Assembly (NCBI RefSeq): GCF_029893345.1
Contig: NZ_JARXVE010000005.1
Span: forward strand, 372,001-436,000
DNA length: 64,000 nucleotides
Reading direction: 5' to 3'
DNA from: Mycolicibacterium frederiksbergense
GTDB lineage: Bacteria > Actinomycetota > Actinomycetes > Mycobacteriales > Mycobacteriaceae
The notes beneath the pieces are model-generated. The model had not been told where the DNA came from. It worked only from the letters and a program-made list of their open reading frames with translations, and made no database searches. The position numbers were made by a program, and so were the translations under genes. This document shows positions 55,032 through 63,111 of the stretch, piece by piece. Positions within the stretch are counted from its first letter, which is position 1. Each line of letters starts with the position of its first letter.

Positions 55032-56180
55032 GTGAACGTGCAGGGCGACTACCGGGCCCGCCAGGGCTATCTACTGTTGGCCGACATCTCGGGCTACACC
55101 AAGTTTCTGACGGGTACCGAGTTGGTGCACGCCCAGGCGATCATCCGTGAGCTGATCATGCTGGTGCGCGAACGTCTGGTGCCCCCGATGAAATTCGTAC
55201 AACTCGAGGGCGACGCCGTCTTCTGCTACGCCGACACCACCGCCTTCCGAGACGGGGAGCGCCTCATCGAGTTGCTCGAGGTGTGCTATTTCGACTTCTC
55301 CAATCGTCTGTTGAACATGGCACGCAACACGACGTGTCGCTGTGCTGCCTGTGCGTCGATCAGCGCACTCGACTTGAAGTTCGTCTGCCACTACGGCAGT
55401 TTCGTCGTCGACGCCGACGCACACGGAGTCGACCTCGCCGGCCCGGACGTCATACTGGTGCATCGCCTGCTGAAGAACACGGTCTGCGAAGCCACCGGCA
55501 TCAGGGCGTACGCCTATCTCACCGATGCGGTGCTGCATCGCCTTCCCGTGGAATTGGATCTGCCCCGCCACGTCGAACATTACGAATCCTTCGGCGTCAC
55601 AACGGGTGGCGTGCACGACCTCAAACCGGTGATTGCCGCCATGCAGGGCGCACACCAGCACTATGTCGGTCCAGAGGACGCCGATTTCGAATTCAGCGTC
55701 GAGGTTCCGGTCCCGCCCGTCATAGCGTGGCGGTACTGGCTTGATCCCATCGAGCGCCAGCGGTGGCTGTGCCGACATTTCAGCGCGAAGCCGGACCGGG
55801 CAACCCGTAATGCGCAGGGCCGCATCGGACCCGGTGCCGCGATGCATTGCAATCACGGCCCTGGGCCCGCGTATTGGGAGTTCGTCGACTGGCGCCCGTT
55901 CGCCTCAGTCACCCACGAGGTCGCCGCGGCACACGTGCTGCGATACGTGGGACTGCGAAACGAGTTCGACACCTTCGACTTCGAGTCGATTCCGGATGGG
56001 GGCACCCGGGTGGTTCACCGGGTGCGGCTCAAAGACCGGCGCAGGTCGACCCTGCTGGTGTATCGGATTCAGCGCCACTTCCTGGCCGCTTATTGGCGCC
56101 GGTGTCACCGAGTGCTTCTCAGTACCATCGCCGAGGACAACGCGGTGGCCCAGGGTGAAGATTCCGCTCAGGACAGATGA
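55032..56180 (+). CDS. DUF2652 cyclase-homology domain fused to SRPBCC domain
   Basis: 382 residues from GTG 55032 (GGGGGGAAACGAG upstream); the longer ORF from 54963 has no ribosome site. The N-terminal about 190 residues resemble a class III nucleotide cyclase: LLADISGYTKFLTG with Asp18, and FVQLEGDAVFCYAD with Asp61 as possible metal ligands, but the later adenine- and transition-state residues are not evident, and a CRCAAC Cys cluster is inserted. The C-terminal about 150 residues are an SRPBCC (START-like) ligand-binding domain (YWLDPIERQRWLCRHF, YWEFVDWRPFASVTHE). Enzymatic activity is uncertain; a ligand-sensing role is inferred. It faces the FAD oxidase gene, 10 bp apart. Confidence 0.85.
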   Translation: MNVQGDYRARQGYLLLADISGYTKFLTGTELVHAQAIIRELIMLVRERLVPPMKFVQLEGDAVFCYADTTAFRDGERLIELLEVCYFDFSNRLLNMARNTTCRCAACASISALDLKFVCHYGSFVVDADAHGVDLAGPDVILVHRLLKNTVCEATGIRAYAYLTDAVLHRLPVELDLPRHVEHYESFGVTTGGVHDLKPVIAAMQGAHQHYVGPEDADFEFSVEVPVPPVIAWRYWLDPIERQRWLCRHFSAKPDRATRNAQGRIGPGAAMHCNHGPGPAYWEFVDWRPFASVTHEVAAAHVLRYVGLRNEFDTFDFESIPDGGTRVVHRVRLKDRRRSTLLVYRIQRHFLAAYWRRCHRVLLSTIAEDNAVAQGEDSAQDR

Positions 56181-56190
56181 TGGGTCTGCA

Positions 56191-57648
56191 TCAAAAGTTC
56201 ATGCCCGAGAACATGATCCGGCCCGGGTCATACTTCTGCCGCGTGGCGGCCAGCCGGGACAGGTTGGCGCCGAAATACCGCGACGCAGGTTGGTTCGCCT
56301 CGAGATAGTTCACGTAACCGCCGACCGAATTCGGTGCCACTGCTTGATGTGCGGTGTTGAGCCAGTTGGCGGCCGCCGCGGGCGAACCGGAGGTTTCCAC
56401 ATACCACTGCACCAAAGCGGACTGCCTCCGCCATGGGAAGGCGGTATCCCCCGGTCCCACGGTGGCCAGCGCGCCGTCGAGCGCATGCATGATCACCAGC
56501 GGATGACCGGCCCCACCGGGAAAGGCACCGAACGCCGCGGCGATCCCCTGGGCTGCGGCGGGGGTGATCGACGGGAAAACATCGGATCCGCCGACATAGC
56601 CGAGCGGCGACGGGTTGAGGTTGTCGGCGGCCAGGAACTTCACCAGATCCATGTAATTGAACGTGCGGTTGTCGGTACCAGCCGGCTGCAGCCCTACCGC
56701 TTTGACGACGGCGGCTGCGACGCTGTTACCGGATCCGGCCGGGCAGGTCGCGAGGATGCGACAGTGCGCACCCTGCGGGTCGGTGATGGTGTCGGCCAGT
56801 GCCCAACTGTTGCGGTCGGCGGTGCGCAGCCAGTTCTGCCACCCGACCAGAACCTGCGCGAACGACTGCAGCGGGAAATGGAGACCGACCACATCCACAT
56901 CGCTGATCGGGAACGTGGCGAAGGTCAGCGCGGTCGTCACCCCGAAGTTGCCGCCACCGCCGCCGCGCAACGCCCAGTACAGATCGGGATGTTCGTTGGC
57001 CGATGCGGTGACCGCACCGCCGCCGGGCAGCACGACCGTCGCCGACACCAACTGATCACTCATCAAACCTGCGTGCCGCGATTGAGCGCCCAACCCGCCG
57101 CCGAGGGCGTGCCCGGCCGCACCGACCGTCGGGCAGGTACCCGTCGGGATCCCCCGGCCGGCTCGGGCCAGCGCCTGGTGGATCGCATACAGACCGGTCG
57201 CGGGCGTCACCGTGACGTACCCGGTGGCAGCGTCGTAGTTGATGTCGCCGGGCAGTTGGCGCAGGTCCAGGACCATGGCGCCGGTCGCCGTCGACGCGCC
57301 CACATAGGAGTGCCCACCGCCGCGCGCAGCGACCTTGAGGTTGTGGGCAGCAGCGAACGCCATCGCCTTCTGCACGTCCACCGCCGAACTCGGGATGACC
57401 ACCGCCGCCGGCGTCAGGTCGTTGAAGTTGGTGTTGAAAACACTCTTGGCTGAGGCGAATTGGCCGCCGCTGTCCGGCAGTATCACCTGTCCCCCGATGG
57501 AGGCAGACAGGTCGCCCCAGCCGGAGGTCCTGGGATCGGCGCCGGCCCGGCTCGATCCGAAAACCGCTCCGGTGGCCAACGCTCCGACGGCGCCCCGCAG
57601 GAACGTCTGACGCGAGATCCCACGCGGCGACTCCCGCGGTTCCGTCAT
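56191..57648 (-). CDS. Tat-exported, probably bicovalent FAD oxidase (berberine-bridge-enzyme-like)
   Basis: 485 residues from ATG 57648 (MTEPRESPRG); an ATG six codons upstream is possible. The N-terminus is a twin-arginine-like signal: SRQTFLRGAVGALATGA (the first Arg is Ser, so RR is not strict). FAD_binding_4 domain: ARGGGHSYVGAS supplies His, and GTCPTVGAAGHALGGGLG supplies Cys, the two residues that link FAD covalently in berberine-bridge enzymes. The C-terminal BBE motif is YVNYLEANQPASRYFGANLS and KYDPGRIMFSGMNF. Oxidation of an alcohol, sugar or alkaloid-type substrate by O2 is expected; the substrate is unknown. Confidence 0.9.
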   Translation of the reverse strand: MTEPRESPRGISRQTFLRGAVGALATGAVFGSSRAGADPRTSGWGDLSASIGGQVILPDSGGQFASAKSVFNTNFNDLTPAAVVIPSSAVDVQKAMAFAAAHNLKVAARGGGHSYVGASTATGAMVLDLRQLPGDINYDAATGYVTVTPATGLYAIHQALARAGRGIPTGTCPTVGAAGHALGGGLGAQSRHAGLMSDQLVSATVVLPGGGAVTASANEHPDLYWALRGGGGGNFGVTTALTFATFPISDVDVVGLHFPLQSFAQVLVGWQNWLRTADRNSWALADTITDPQGAHCRILATCPAGSGNSVAAAVVKAVGLQPAGTDNRTFNYMDLVKFLAADNLNPSPLGYVGGSDVFPSITPAAAQGIAAAFGAFPGGAGHPLVIMHALDGALATVGPGDTAFPWRRQSALVQWYVETSGSPAAAANWLNTAHQAVAPNSVGGYVNYLEANQPASRYFGANLSRLAATRQKYDPGRIMFSGMNF

Positions 57649-57789
57649 GTCCGCATTGTGGGCCACATAGCGTCAAAAAACTGCCCCGCCACACCACTGT
57701 CGAGGTATCAGTCAGGTACCCAATGGCCGCACTTGCATTCACTGCAGCCGGGAGATTCGGAGAGCAGAGCCCTGCGCCCTAGTTTTGGG

Positions 57790-58176
57790 CTAGGCCAGCT
57801 GACCCGCCAACTCGCGCGCATAGTCGACTTCATCGGTGACTTCGAGAACCGTGTGACGGTTCGTCACCGGAATCATCGTCGTGTAATTGAACCCGGTGCC
57901 CTGGACCGTGACCTGGACAAACCCGACATGACGCACGTCCTTCATGAGCAGGAAAAATAGGCCGACAAGGCAGAACAAGGAACACACGATCGCGAGACCT
58001 ATCGTTTTGTTCGAAAGGTGCTCTTCGTAGGTGGACATGTCCGTGACCGTCCACACGCTGCCACGGATAGGAAATTGGCCAGTTGGTGTCGATATCCAAT
58101 ACTCCGAAACAGCAATATCGCCGATCGTCGCCAACCATTCGTCAGGACTACCGGGGTCTACAAGAGGCTCCTGCAT
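57790..58176 (-). CDS. Small single-TM hypothetical protein
   Basis: 128 residues from ATG 58176; the ribosome site is weak. The N-terminal half is polar with EYWISTPTGQFPIRGSVWTV, one TM segment follows (about 60-80: IGLAIVCSLFCLVGLFFLLM) and the C-terminal part is soluble with KDVRHVGFVQVTVQGTGFNY. No family recognised. It lies between the FAD oxidase and the cupin gene on the same strand, 42 bp from the latter. Confidence 0.7.
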   Translation of the reverse strand: MQEPLVDPGSPDEWLATIGDIAVSEYWISTPTGQFPIRGSVWTVTDMSTYEEHLSNKTIGLAIVCSLFCLVGLFFLLMKDVRHVGFVQVTVQGTGFNYTTMIPVTNRHTVLEVTDEVDYARELAGQLA

Positions 58177-58218
58177 AAGGGGCGATTAAAGCACGCGGAC
58201 GTGGCACCTTCTGTCTGT

Positions 58219-58794
58219 TCAACAAGACCTGGTGACGTCGGGGTCGCTGTATCGCGGGTAGCGGGAGCGATACCCGCGCGCCCGAGCCAGCGGTGAGACG
58301 ACCGGCCCCAGCCCCCGGAACGCAACTCCTGCAAGTCCAGGCATTCCGATCTCAGCACGGAAATCGTGCGCCAGCAGAACCGCCTGCAGGAAACTGGGAA
58401 TTTGCGTGCGCGGGTTGACTTTTCCGTCTCGGGCGAGGCCGAACCAGGTCTCGAAGAAAGTCTCTAGATCAAGTGCCGGGTTGACCGTGACCACGACGGC
58501 AGCGGGATCGTCGAACGGATTTCCCCAGACGTGGCCGGCACCGCGCGGAACGATCACGGTCTCGCCCGCCTCCGCAATCCGCGTCTTGCCATTCGTCACG
58601 ATCTGCACGCGGCCTTCCGCAACCTCAAACCGTTCCTCTGCCCGGGGATGGGTATGCGGCCGAGGCAATGAGCCCCCGGGCGTCATATCCAGCCTGATCT
58701 TCAGATAGTCGCCGCCGGTCGTTGCGGAGGTCTCCAGAAAGGTGAGGCGCTCGCCGCTGAGCGGGTGATCGATTGTTTTACCTACGTGTGCCAT
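58219..58794 (-). CDS. Cupin-domain protein
   Basis: 191 residues. A single conserved cupin barrel: motif 1 LPRPHTHPRAEERFEVAEGR (His-x-His and Glu metal ligands) and motif 2 AGETVIVPRGAGHVWGNPFD (Pro and His). The C-terminal about 80 residues are helical (LETFFETWFGLARDGKVNPR). Metal-dependent isomerase, dioxygenase or sugar-binding roles are all possible. Start ATG follows GGGGGGGAA. It is divergent from the KstR-type box and the NTF2 gene. Confidence 0.88.
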   Translation of the reverse strand: MAHVGKTIDHPLSGERLTFLETSATTGGDYLKIRLDMTPGGSLPRPHTHPRAEERFEVAEGRVQIVTNGKTRIAEAGETVIVPRGAGHVWGNPFDDPAAVVVTVNPALDLETFFETWFGLARDGKVNPRTQIPSFLQAVLLAHDFRAEIGMPGLAGVAFRGLGPVVSPLARARGYRSRYPRYSDPDVTRSC

Positions 58795-58850
58795 TTCCCC
58801 CCCGCTCTCGCAGATGCCACCGTAAAAGCTGTGTCGATCAGTCTTGCAAA

Positions 58851-58885
58851 CGAGAACACCCCCGGTTCTAAAACCGGGGGATTTT
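58851..58885. terminator. AACACCCCCGG-type hairpin, copy 2
   Basis: CCCCCGGTT (58859-58867) pairs with AACCGGGGG (58872-58880) around a 4-nt loop, followed by ATTTTCG; the CGAGAACA flank is shared with copy 1. It lies upstream of the cupin start, inside a divergent region, so its terminator role is not obvious there. Confidence 0.7.
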
Positions 58886-58973
58886 CGCAGTGCGTACTAG
58901 CGAGCGTGGCCGTCGTGGCGGGGTTCCGCGATTCTCGGCACATCGCCTCCCCTCTACGGCGACAATCGGACAC

Positions 58974-58987
58974 TAGAACAAGTTCTA
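58974..58987. promoter_or_regulatory. KstR-type operator upstream of the NTF2/EthD genes
   Basis: TAGAACAAGTTCTA is an exact match to the KstR consensus TnnAACnnGTTnnA, in the fuller context ACTAGAACAAGTTCTAGT. It is 65 bp before the start of 59052. KstR represses cholesterol-catabolism genes in mycobacteria. Confidence 0.75.
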
Positions 58988-59051
58988 GTTCTCCCCTACG
59001 ATCGGGCTGGTCGTCGCTGTAATTCATTCTTGTTTTGAAGAGAGGCCGACC

Positions 59052-59525
59052 ATGGCGAGATTCACCCGAGATGAGCTGTTGAATGCCCTCGATCACTACA
59101 CAAAGACCGTGTCGGTCTGCTCGCAGACCGGCAACTGGGCCCCGTTCGCCGACCTGTTCACCGAAGACGTCACCTATATCGAGCATGCGTACGGCGTCTT
59201 CCACGGCCGCGAAGCGGTCAGAGAGTGGATCGTCAGCGTGATGAAGCCGTTCCCACACATGCGGTTCCCGCACACCTGGGTGGCCGTCGACGAGGACAAC
59301 GGTGCGATCGTGATGGAAATCCTCAACGTCCTCGACCATCCCACCGAGCCCGGGCGAGAATTCGGCTTCCCCAACATCACCCGCCTGGTCTACGCGGGTG
59401 ACAACCAGTTCTCGTCCGAGGAAGACGTCTACAACCCGGTCAGGGATGCACCGCATGCCGTCGGCGAATGGTTGAAGGCCGGCGGCGTGCTGCTGAGCGA
59501 GCCGCTGGCCGCCAAGCACGGCTAG
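59052..59525 (+). CDS. SnoaL-like / NTF2-fold protein
   Basis: 157 residues with the NTF2 cone fold pattern: ELLNALDHYTKTVSVCSQTG, then NWAPFADLFTEDVTYIEHAY, GREAVREWIVSVMKPFPHMR and a beta-rich C-terminal half with EILNVLDHPTEPGREFGFPN. The family includes steroid delta-isomerases and polyketide cyclases; a His or Asp catalytic base is not certain here. It is first after a KstR-type box, so a role in steroid or sterol side-chain breakdown is an inference. Start ATG follows AGAGAGG. The EthD gene follows 62 bp later. Confidence 0.85.
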   Translation: MARFTRDELLNALDHYTKTVSVCSQTGNWAPFADLFTEDVTYIEHAYGVFHGREAVREWIVSVMKPFPHMRFPHTWVAVDEDNGAIVMEILNVLDHPTEPGREFGFPNITRLVYAGDNQFSSEEDVYNPVRDAPHAVGEWLKAGGVLLSEPLAAKHG

Positions 59526-59587
59526 TCGTCGGCGCAAAACAGAATTCGTTCAAGTTTCTTCAAGATGAAAGGTCTCAAGGACAACTC

Positions 59588-60271
59588 GTGAAGTTCATGT
59601 ATGCGCTGTGGGGCTCGGATCTCGACTCGTCGCTGCGCGCACCTCAGTTGCACGAGGTGCTGCGGGCCGCGGGAGCGGACCGGCTGCAGGTCAATGTCGA
59701 CGACACCGACGTCGCAGAGGCGATGCTGCGGATCACGGCCTTCGACAACCCCGTGCGTGCCGTGGTAAGCGTGTGGACCGACTCCGATCCGACCGAAATC
59801 TCCCAACTGTTGGCCGATCTGGCCGACCGCAGTTCGGGCTGGGAGGTTGAGGAGCGGATGCCGCTGGTCCCACCGCACACGGCGGACGGTATGCGCACAC
59901 CGGCGCTGGCTCAGATCGGGTTTCTCCGAATCCCCGCGGATCTGGAGGCGGACGAGTGGTTGCACCGCTGGCAGGGCTTACACACCGACGTGGCCATCGA
60001 GACCCAGTCAACCTTCGGCTACGTGCAAAACCGAGTCCTGCGAACGATACTCGGGAGCGACCGGGTCGACGCCCTGGTCGAGGAATTGTTCCCGATGGCG
60101 GCGATGACCGACGTGCACGCCTTCTACGGCAGCGGGGGCGACGACGCAGAGTTGCAGCACCGCATGGAGCTGATGATCAAGAGCGTGACCAACTTCGGGG
60201 CACATACGAATCTGGACTCCGTGCCGACGAGCCGCTACGTCTACGAGTTGGTGTCGGCGCCTTCCCACTAG
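59588..60271 (+). CDS. EthD-like dimeric alpha-beta barrel protein
   Basis: 227 residues from GTG 59588, which follows AAGGA; the longer ORF from 59468 overlaps the NTF2 gene. Two ferredoxin-like repeats: MYALWGSDLDSSLRAPQLHE and QIGFLRIPADLEADEWLHRW with the EthD pattern, then HAFYGSGGDDAELQHRMELM. EthD proteins accompany oxygenase systems for ethers, polyketides and steroids; no enzyme is established. Probably co-transcribed with the NTF2 gene under the KstR-type box. Confidence 0.8.
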   Translation: MKFMYALWGSDLDSSLRAPQLHEVLRAAGADRLQVNVDDTDVAEAMLRITAFDNPVRAVVSVWTDSDPTEISQLLADLADRSSGWEVEERMPLVPPHTADGMRTPALAQIGFLRIPADLEADEWLHRWQGLHTDVAIETQSTFGYVQNRVLRTILGSDRVDALVEELFPMAAMTDVHAFYGSGGDDAELQHRMELMIKSVTNFGAHTNLDSVPTSRYVYELVSAPSH

Positions 60272-60417
60272 CCCCGGGCTTCGAGGCCTGGAACCAGCGC
60301 TCGTCGAGAGTGGCGCTTTCGATTGCGGCCATGTAACTCCTGTGGCGGACGGGCCGAAATACAGTTCAGTGACGTCGCCCCCCAACGGGTCGCCGCGTCT
60401 GAAGGAGGGATACAGCG

Positions 60418-60963
60418 ATGCCGAACGTTTGCCGCCGTGCAATTGCCGCCATCGGTGCCGCCACGGCTGCACTGGCGATACCGGCTGTCCTGAACGTCGC
60501 CCCGGCGCACGGGGCCCCGCTGCCCAGTTTCTGCACGCCGTCCAGCGTCGTCGACGACGTCTGCACGGCGCGGCTGACCTCAGTGACCGCCGATGCCGTC
60601 GACGGGACGATCACTGGGACGCCCGTTGGTGGCGGGGCCGCGATTACCCTTGCGGGGCAAGGAGATGCGTACCTGAAATCGGCGGGATTCGGAGACACAC
60701 CGCCGGACCCGGTCCAGCAATGGGACGCCGCGATCGACAACGTCGGCAGTCTGGACACCTCCCCCTCCGACCCCAATTGGTACGGCAATGCGAAGGCCAG
60801 GGTGTTCCTACCCAGAACCTTGAATGACCTGGCCACCAAGTTTCCGCCCGACAGCATCGTGGTCCGGTTCGTAGCCGACGACACCCGACCCGACGCGGTC
60901 CGGTTGGTGTCCATTCAGCCGACAGCTACGCCCGATCCTGCACCAACGCGGCCAGGTGCTTGA
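60418..60963 (+). CDS. Secreted hypothetical protein
   Basis: 181 residues with a clear signal peptide (CRRAIAAIGAATAALAIPAV, cleavage near AHG-AP). The mature protein is beta-rich: SFCTPSSVVDDVCTARLTSV with two Cys, TITGTPVGGGAAITLAGQGD and FPPDSIVVRFVADDTRPDAV. No catalytic motif and no family recognised. AAGGAGGG precedes the start. The last 38 bp overlap the convergent SRPBCC gene. Confidence 0.8.
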   Translation: MPNVCRRAIAAIGAATAALAIPAVLNVAPAHGAPLPSFCTPSSVVDDVCTARLTSVTADAVDGTITGTPVGGGAAITLAGQGDAYLKSAGFGDTPPDPVQQWDAAIDNVGSLDTSPSDPNWYGNAKARVFLPRTLNDLATKFPPDSIVVRFVADDTRPDAVRLVSIQPTATPDPAPTRPGA

Positions 60964-61405
60964 GCGAGTTGTCGAGGTGCTGCCGATCGAACGGCGGGAA
61001 CTCGATATGTTCGCGAAGCGCGTGCGGCACCGCCGACCAGTCATACGTCAGCGTCGCCTTCGTCCGGTCGTTGCCGACTGGCTCGAGGTCGTAGCGCCAA
61101 ATCCAGCCGCCGAAGTCCAGATTGGCGTCGTCGGAGCCCTGGCCGGGCAGCCATGCGATCGCGTGCGGCGGCTCGAAAACCTCAACCCGGTTGGCCATCT
61201 CGTAGTGCATGCCCCCGTGGTTGTCGTGGTACATCGCCATCCGGAAGATCTGGCCGACTTCGGAGAGAGGCTTGCCGTCGAGCGACTCGCGCACCCAACC
61301 GGTGCCGTCGATCGCCTGATGGGTGGTCGGGTCGGCCAGCACCGCGAACACGGTTTCGGACGGTGCGTTGATGGTGCACTCGGCACTCATGGTTTCGTCA
61401 GACAT
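60926..61405 (-). CDS. SRPBCC (START-like) family protein
   Basis: 159 residues: a helix-grip fold with SAECTINAPSETVFAVLADP at the N-terminus, ANRVEVFEPPHAIAWLPGQG in the middle, and WIWRYDLEPVGNDRTKATLT before the long C-terminal helix (LDNSLKHLAALVQDRA). Such proteins bind hydrophobic ligands such as polyketides, lipids or aromatic compounds. The N-terminal start could also be the Met at residue 6. Single gene; its 3' end overlaps the secreted protein. Confidence 0.88.
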   Translation of the reverse strand: MSDETMSAECTINAPSETVFAVLADPTTHQAIDGTGWVRESLDGKPLSEVGQIFRMAMYHDNHGGMHYEMANRVEVFEPPHAIAWLPGQGSDDANLDFGGWIWRYDLEPVGNDRTKATLTYDWSAVPHALREHIEFPPFDRQHLDNSLKHLAALVQDRA

Positions 61406-61431
61406 ACCCGTATCGACCGAGGGCGGCGCAC

Positions 61432-61506
61432 AAACTCATCGAGACTGCGCGTAGATCGTCATTTCGCCGGAAATCGCGATCTCAGCGCAGACTCGGCGCG
61501 GTGGGG
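61432..61506 (+). repeat. 75-bp direct repeat, family 2, copy A
   Basis: Nearly the same sequence as 63845-63920, same orientation, roughly 85-90% identical by eye. It contains a hairpin: GAGACTGCGCGTAGATCG pairs with CGATCTCAGCGCAGACTC. It ends at the cyclase stop codon. Confidence 0.85.
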
Positions 61507-63003
61507 CTATGGGTCGAGGCCGAAGATCTTCACAGCAGCTGACTTGCCTTTCAGCTCGTGAAACCCCCGGTCAGCGAGGCCGAGTGGACGCACGTCCAAG
61601 GCGTCGACGGTCGGCTTGGTCAACAGGATCGAGTCGCCGGTCGTCTTGGTGAGCTGTTCGACGCGGGCCGCGACGTTGACGTTGTCGCCGATCAGAGTGA
61701 ATTCCAGCTTGCCGCCGCCGCCGATGGTGCCGGCGATCACCACGCCGGTGTTGATTCCGATACCGATCCGAAGTGCACCCTCGAATCGTTCGGCGACCAC
61801 CCGCTGCATCAGCAGCGCGGCGTTCACTGCAGAGTTGGCATGGCCGACAAGATCGTTGGGAGCACCGAACACGACCAATGCGCCGTCGCCCAGGAACTTG
61901 TTGACGTGCCCGCCGGCGTCGACGACCGCAGGCACGACAACCTCGAACAGTGCATTGAGACGAGTCACGACATCCTCGGCGCTATTCGCCTCGGCGTACG
62001 GGGTGAAGTCACGAATGTCGATGAACATCACCGTCACCTCGCGACGCTCACCGGTGAACACATCGTCGCCTTGCTCAAGTAGCCGCGCCGCCAAAGCGGG
62101 ATCGACGTACGTCCCGAACGCCGCCTGAAGTCGTTGCCGCTCAGCCAAACCCGCCTGCATGCGGTTGAATGAAGCTACCAACGCCCCGAGGTCGTCGTCC
62201 TGCACCACCGACAGCCGTCGACTGTAATCGCCCTCGGCGACACGTTCTGTTCCTTTGGCGAGGTCGCGAATCGGTCGCAGGAACGGCGAGGTCACCACGA
62301 CGGCGAGTTGCCCGGAGACAAGCGCTAATGCGCCCCCGATCACGACAGAGACGACGGGATCCTCGCGGGCGCGATCGATTATGGATGCCAGGATCGCGCC
62401 CGCCATCGCGAATACGAACGCCACCGCGAGCATGGACATCTTGGACCACGTGGCAAAGGTCGGGCGGGAGCGAGGCAGCGAGTCACCAATTCCAGTGTCA
62501 CCGTCGATCGCGGCCCTCGCCGGCCGCATCGCTCCCTCCACAAAACCGTGCATATTGATCACCGCGATGGCAGCGCCATACACGGCACCGACAACGGCGT
62601 ACTGGACCAGCCGCCAGCCGGTGGCCCCGGCGATCCCACCGACCACGGCTCCAAGCAGAGGTGCCCACACCACATCGGTCGCGAGCGTTCGGATGGTCGC
62701 CCTCCGCGTGTAGGCGAAGGTGGCGCCAAGTGCCGTCATCGGATCGACCTCGGTGCCCGCTGCCCACCTTTCGATCAGGCGCAACTCCTTCGAGCGCGGC
62801 AGAACCAGCACATAAACCCGCACCAGCAAGGCGACAGCGGTGACGATGGCCACGTCGACGAAGCGACCAGACCCTTGGAAAGCGACAATGGTCAACGAGT
62901 AGCCGAAATAGATGAAGAGCCCTGGCGGGTAGATGAGGACGCACATCGCCCAGGAGTACGTGGGCCCGAACCGATCCCACACCCACTGAAAGATCCGATC
63001 CAT
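61507..63003 (-). CDS. Membrane-bound class III adenylate cyclase with HAMP domain
   Basis: 498 residues. Six or so TM segments in the first 260 residues (CVLIYPPGLFIYFGYSLTIV, VAIVTAVALLVRVYVLVL, LLGAVVGGIAGATGWRLVQY, AVAFVFAMAGAILASI, VVIGGALALVSGQLAVVVTS), a HAMP linker (FLRPIRDLAKGTERVAEGDY) and a C-terminal cyclase domain. Catalytic residues: Asp329 (FIDIRDF), Lys369 and Asp373 in NKFLGDGALVVFG, and an Asn/Arg pair in GDNVNVAARVEQL. The layout matches the mycobacterial Rv1318c-Rv1320c/Rv3645 group. Bracketed, with the next gene, by the family 2 direct repeats. Confidence 0.93.
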   Translation of the reverse strand: MDRIFQWVWDRFGPTYSWAMCVLIYPPGLFIYFGYSLTIVAFQGSGRFVDVAIVTAVALLVRVYVLVLPRSKELRLIERWAAGTEVDPMTALGATFAYTRRATIRTLATDVVWAPLLGAVVGGIAGATGWRLVQYAVVGAVYGAAIAVINMHGFVEGAMRPARAAIDGDTGIGDSLPRSRPTFATWSKMSMLAVAFVFAMAGAILASIIDRAREDPVVSVVIGGALALVSGQLAVVVTSPFLRPIRDLAKGTERVAEGDYSRRLSVVQDDDLGALVASFNRMQAGLAERQRLQAAFGTYVDPALAARLLEQGDDVFTGERREVTVMFIDIRDFTPYAEANSAEDVVTRLNALFEVVVPAVVDAGGHVNKFLGDGALVVFGAPNDLVGHANSAVNAALLMQRVVAERFEGALRIGIGINTGVVIAGTIGGGGKLEFTLIGDNVNVAARVEQLTKTTGDSILLTKPTVDALDVRPLGLADRGFHELKGKSAAVKIFGLDP

Positions 63004-63089
63004 GCCGCGAGGTTAGATGGCCGTGCCAGTTGAACTGCGGTTATCGGTACAGATCCAGCCCGTCCCGTTCACTGTTCAACGAAAACACC

Positions 63090-63110
63090 CCGGCGCCTCT
63101 ACGCCGCCGG
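63090..63110. terminator. AACACCCCCGG-type hairpin, copy 3 (weak)
   Basis: CCGGCG (63090-63095) pairs with CGCCGG (63105-63110), preceded by the shared GAAAACACC flank. It lies just after the stop of the 63112 gene on the minus strand. Confidence 0.55.
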
Positions 63111-63111
63111 C

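Noticed and set aside
60180..60332. Short minus-strand ORF with an AGGAG site (starts MAAIESATLDERWF)
   Set aside because: About 51 codons, overlaps the EthD gene and has no homologous domain; possibly a gene remnant but not supportable.
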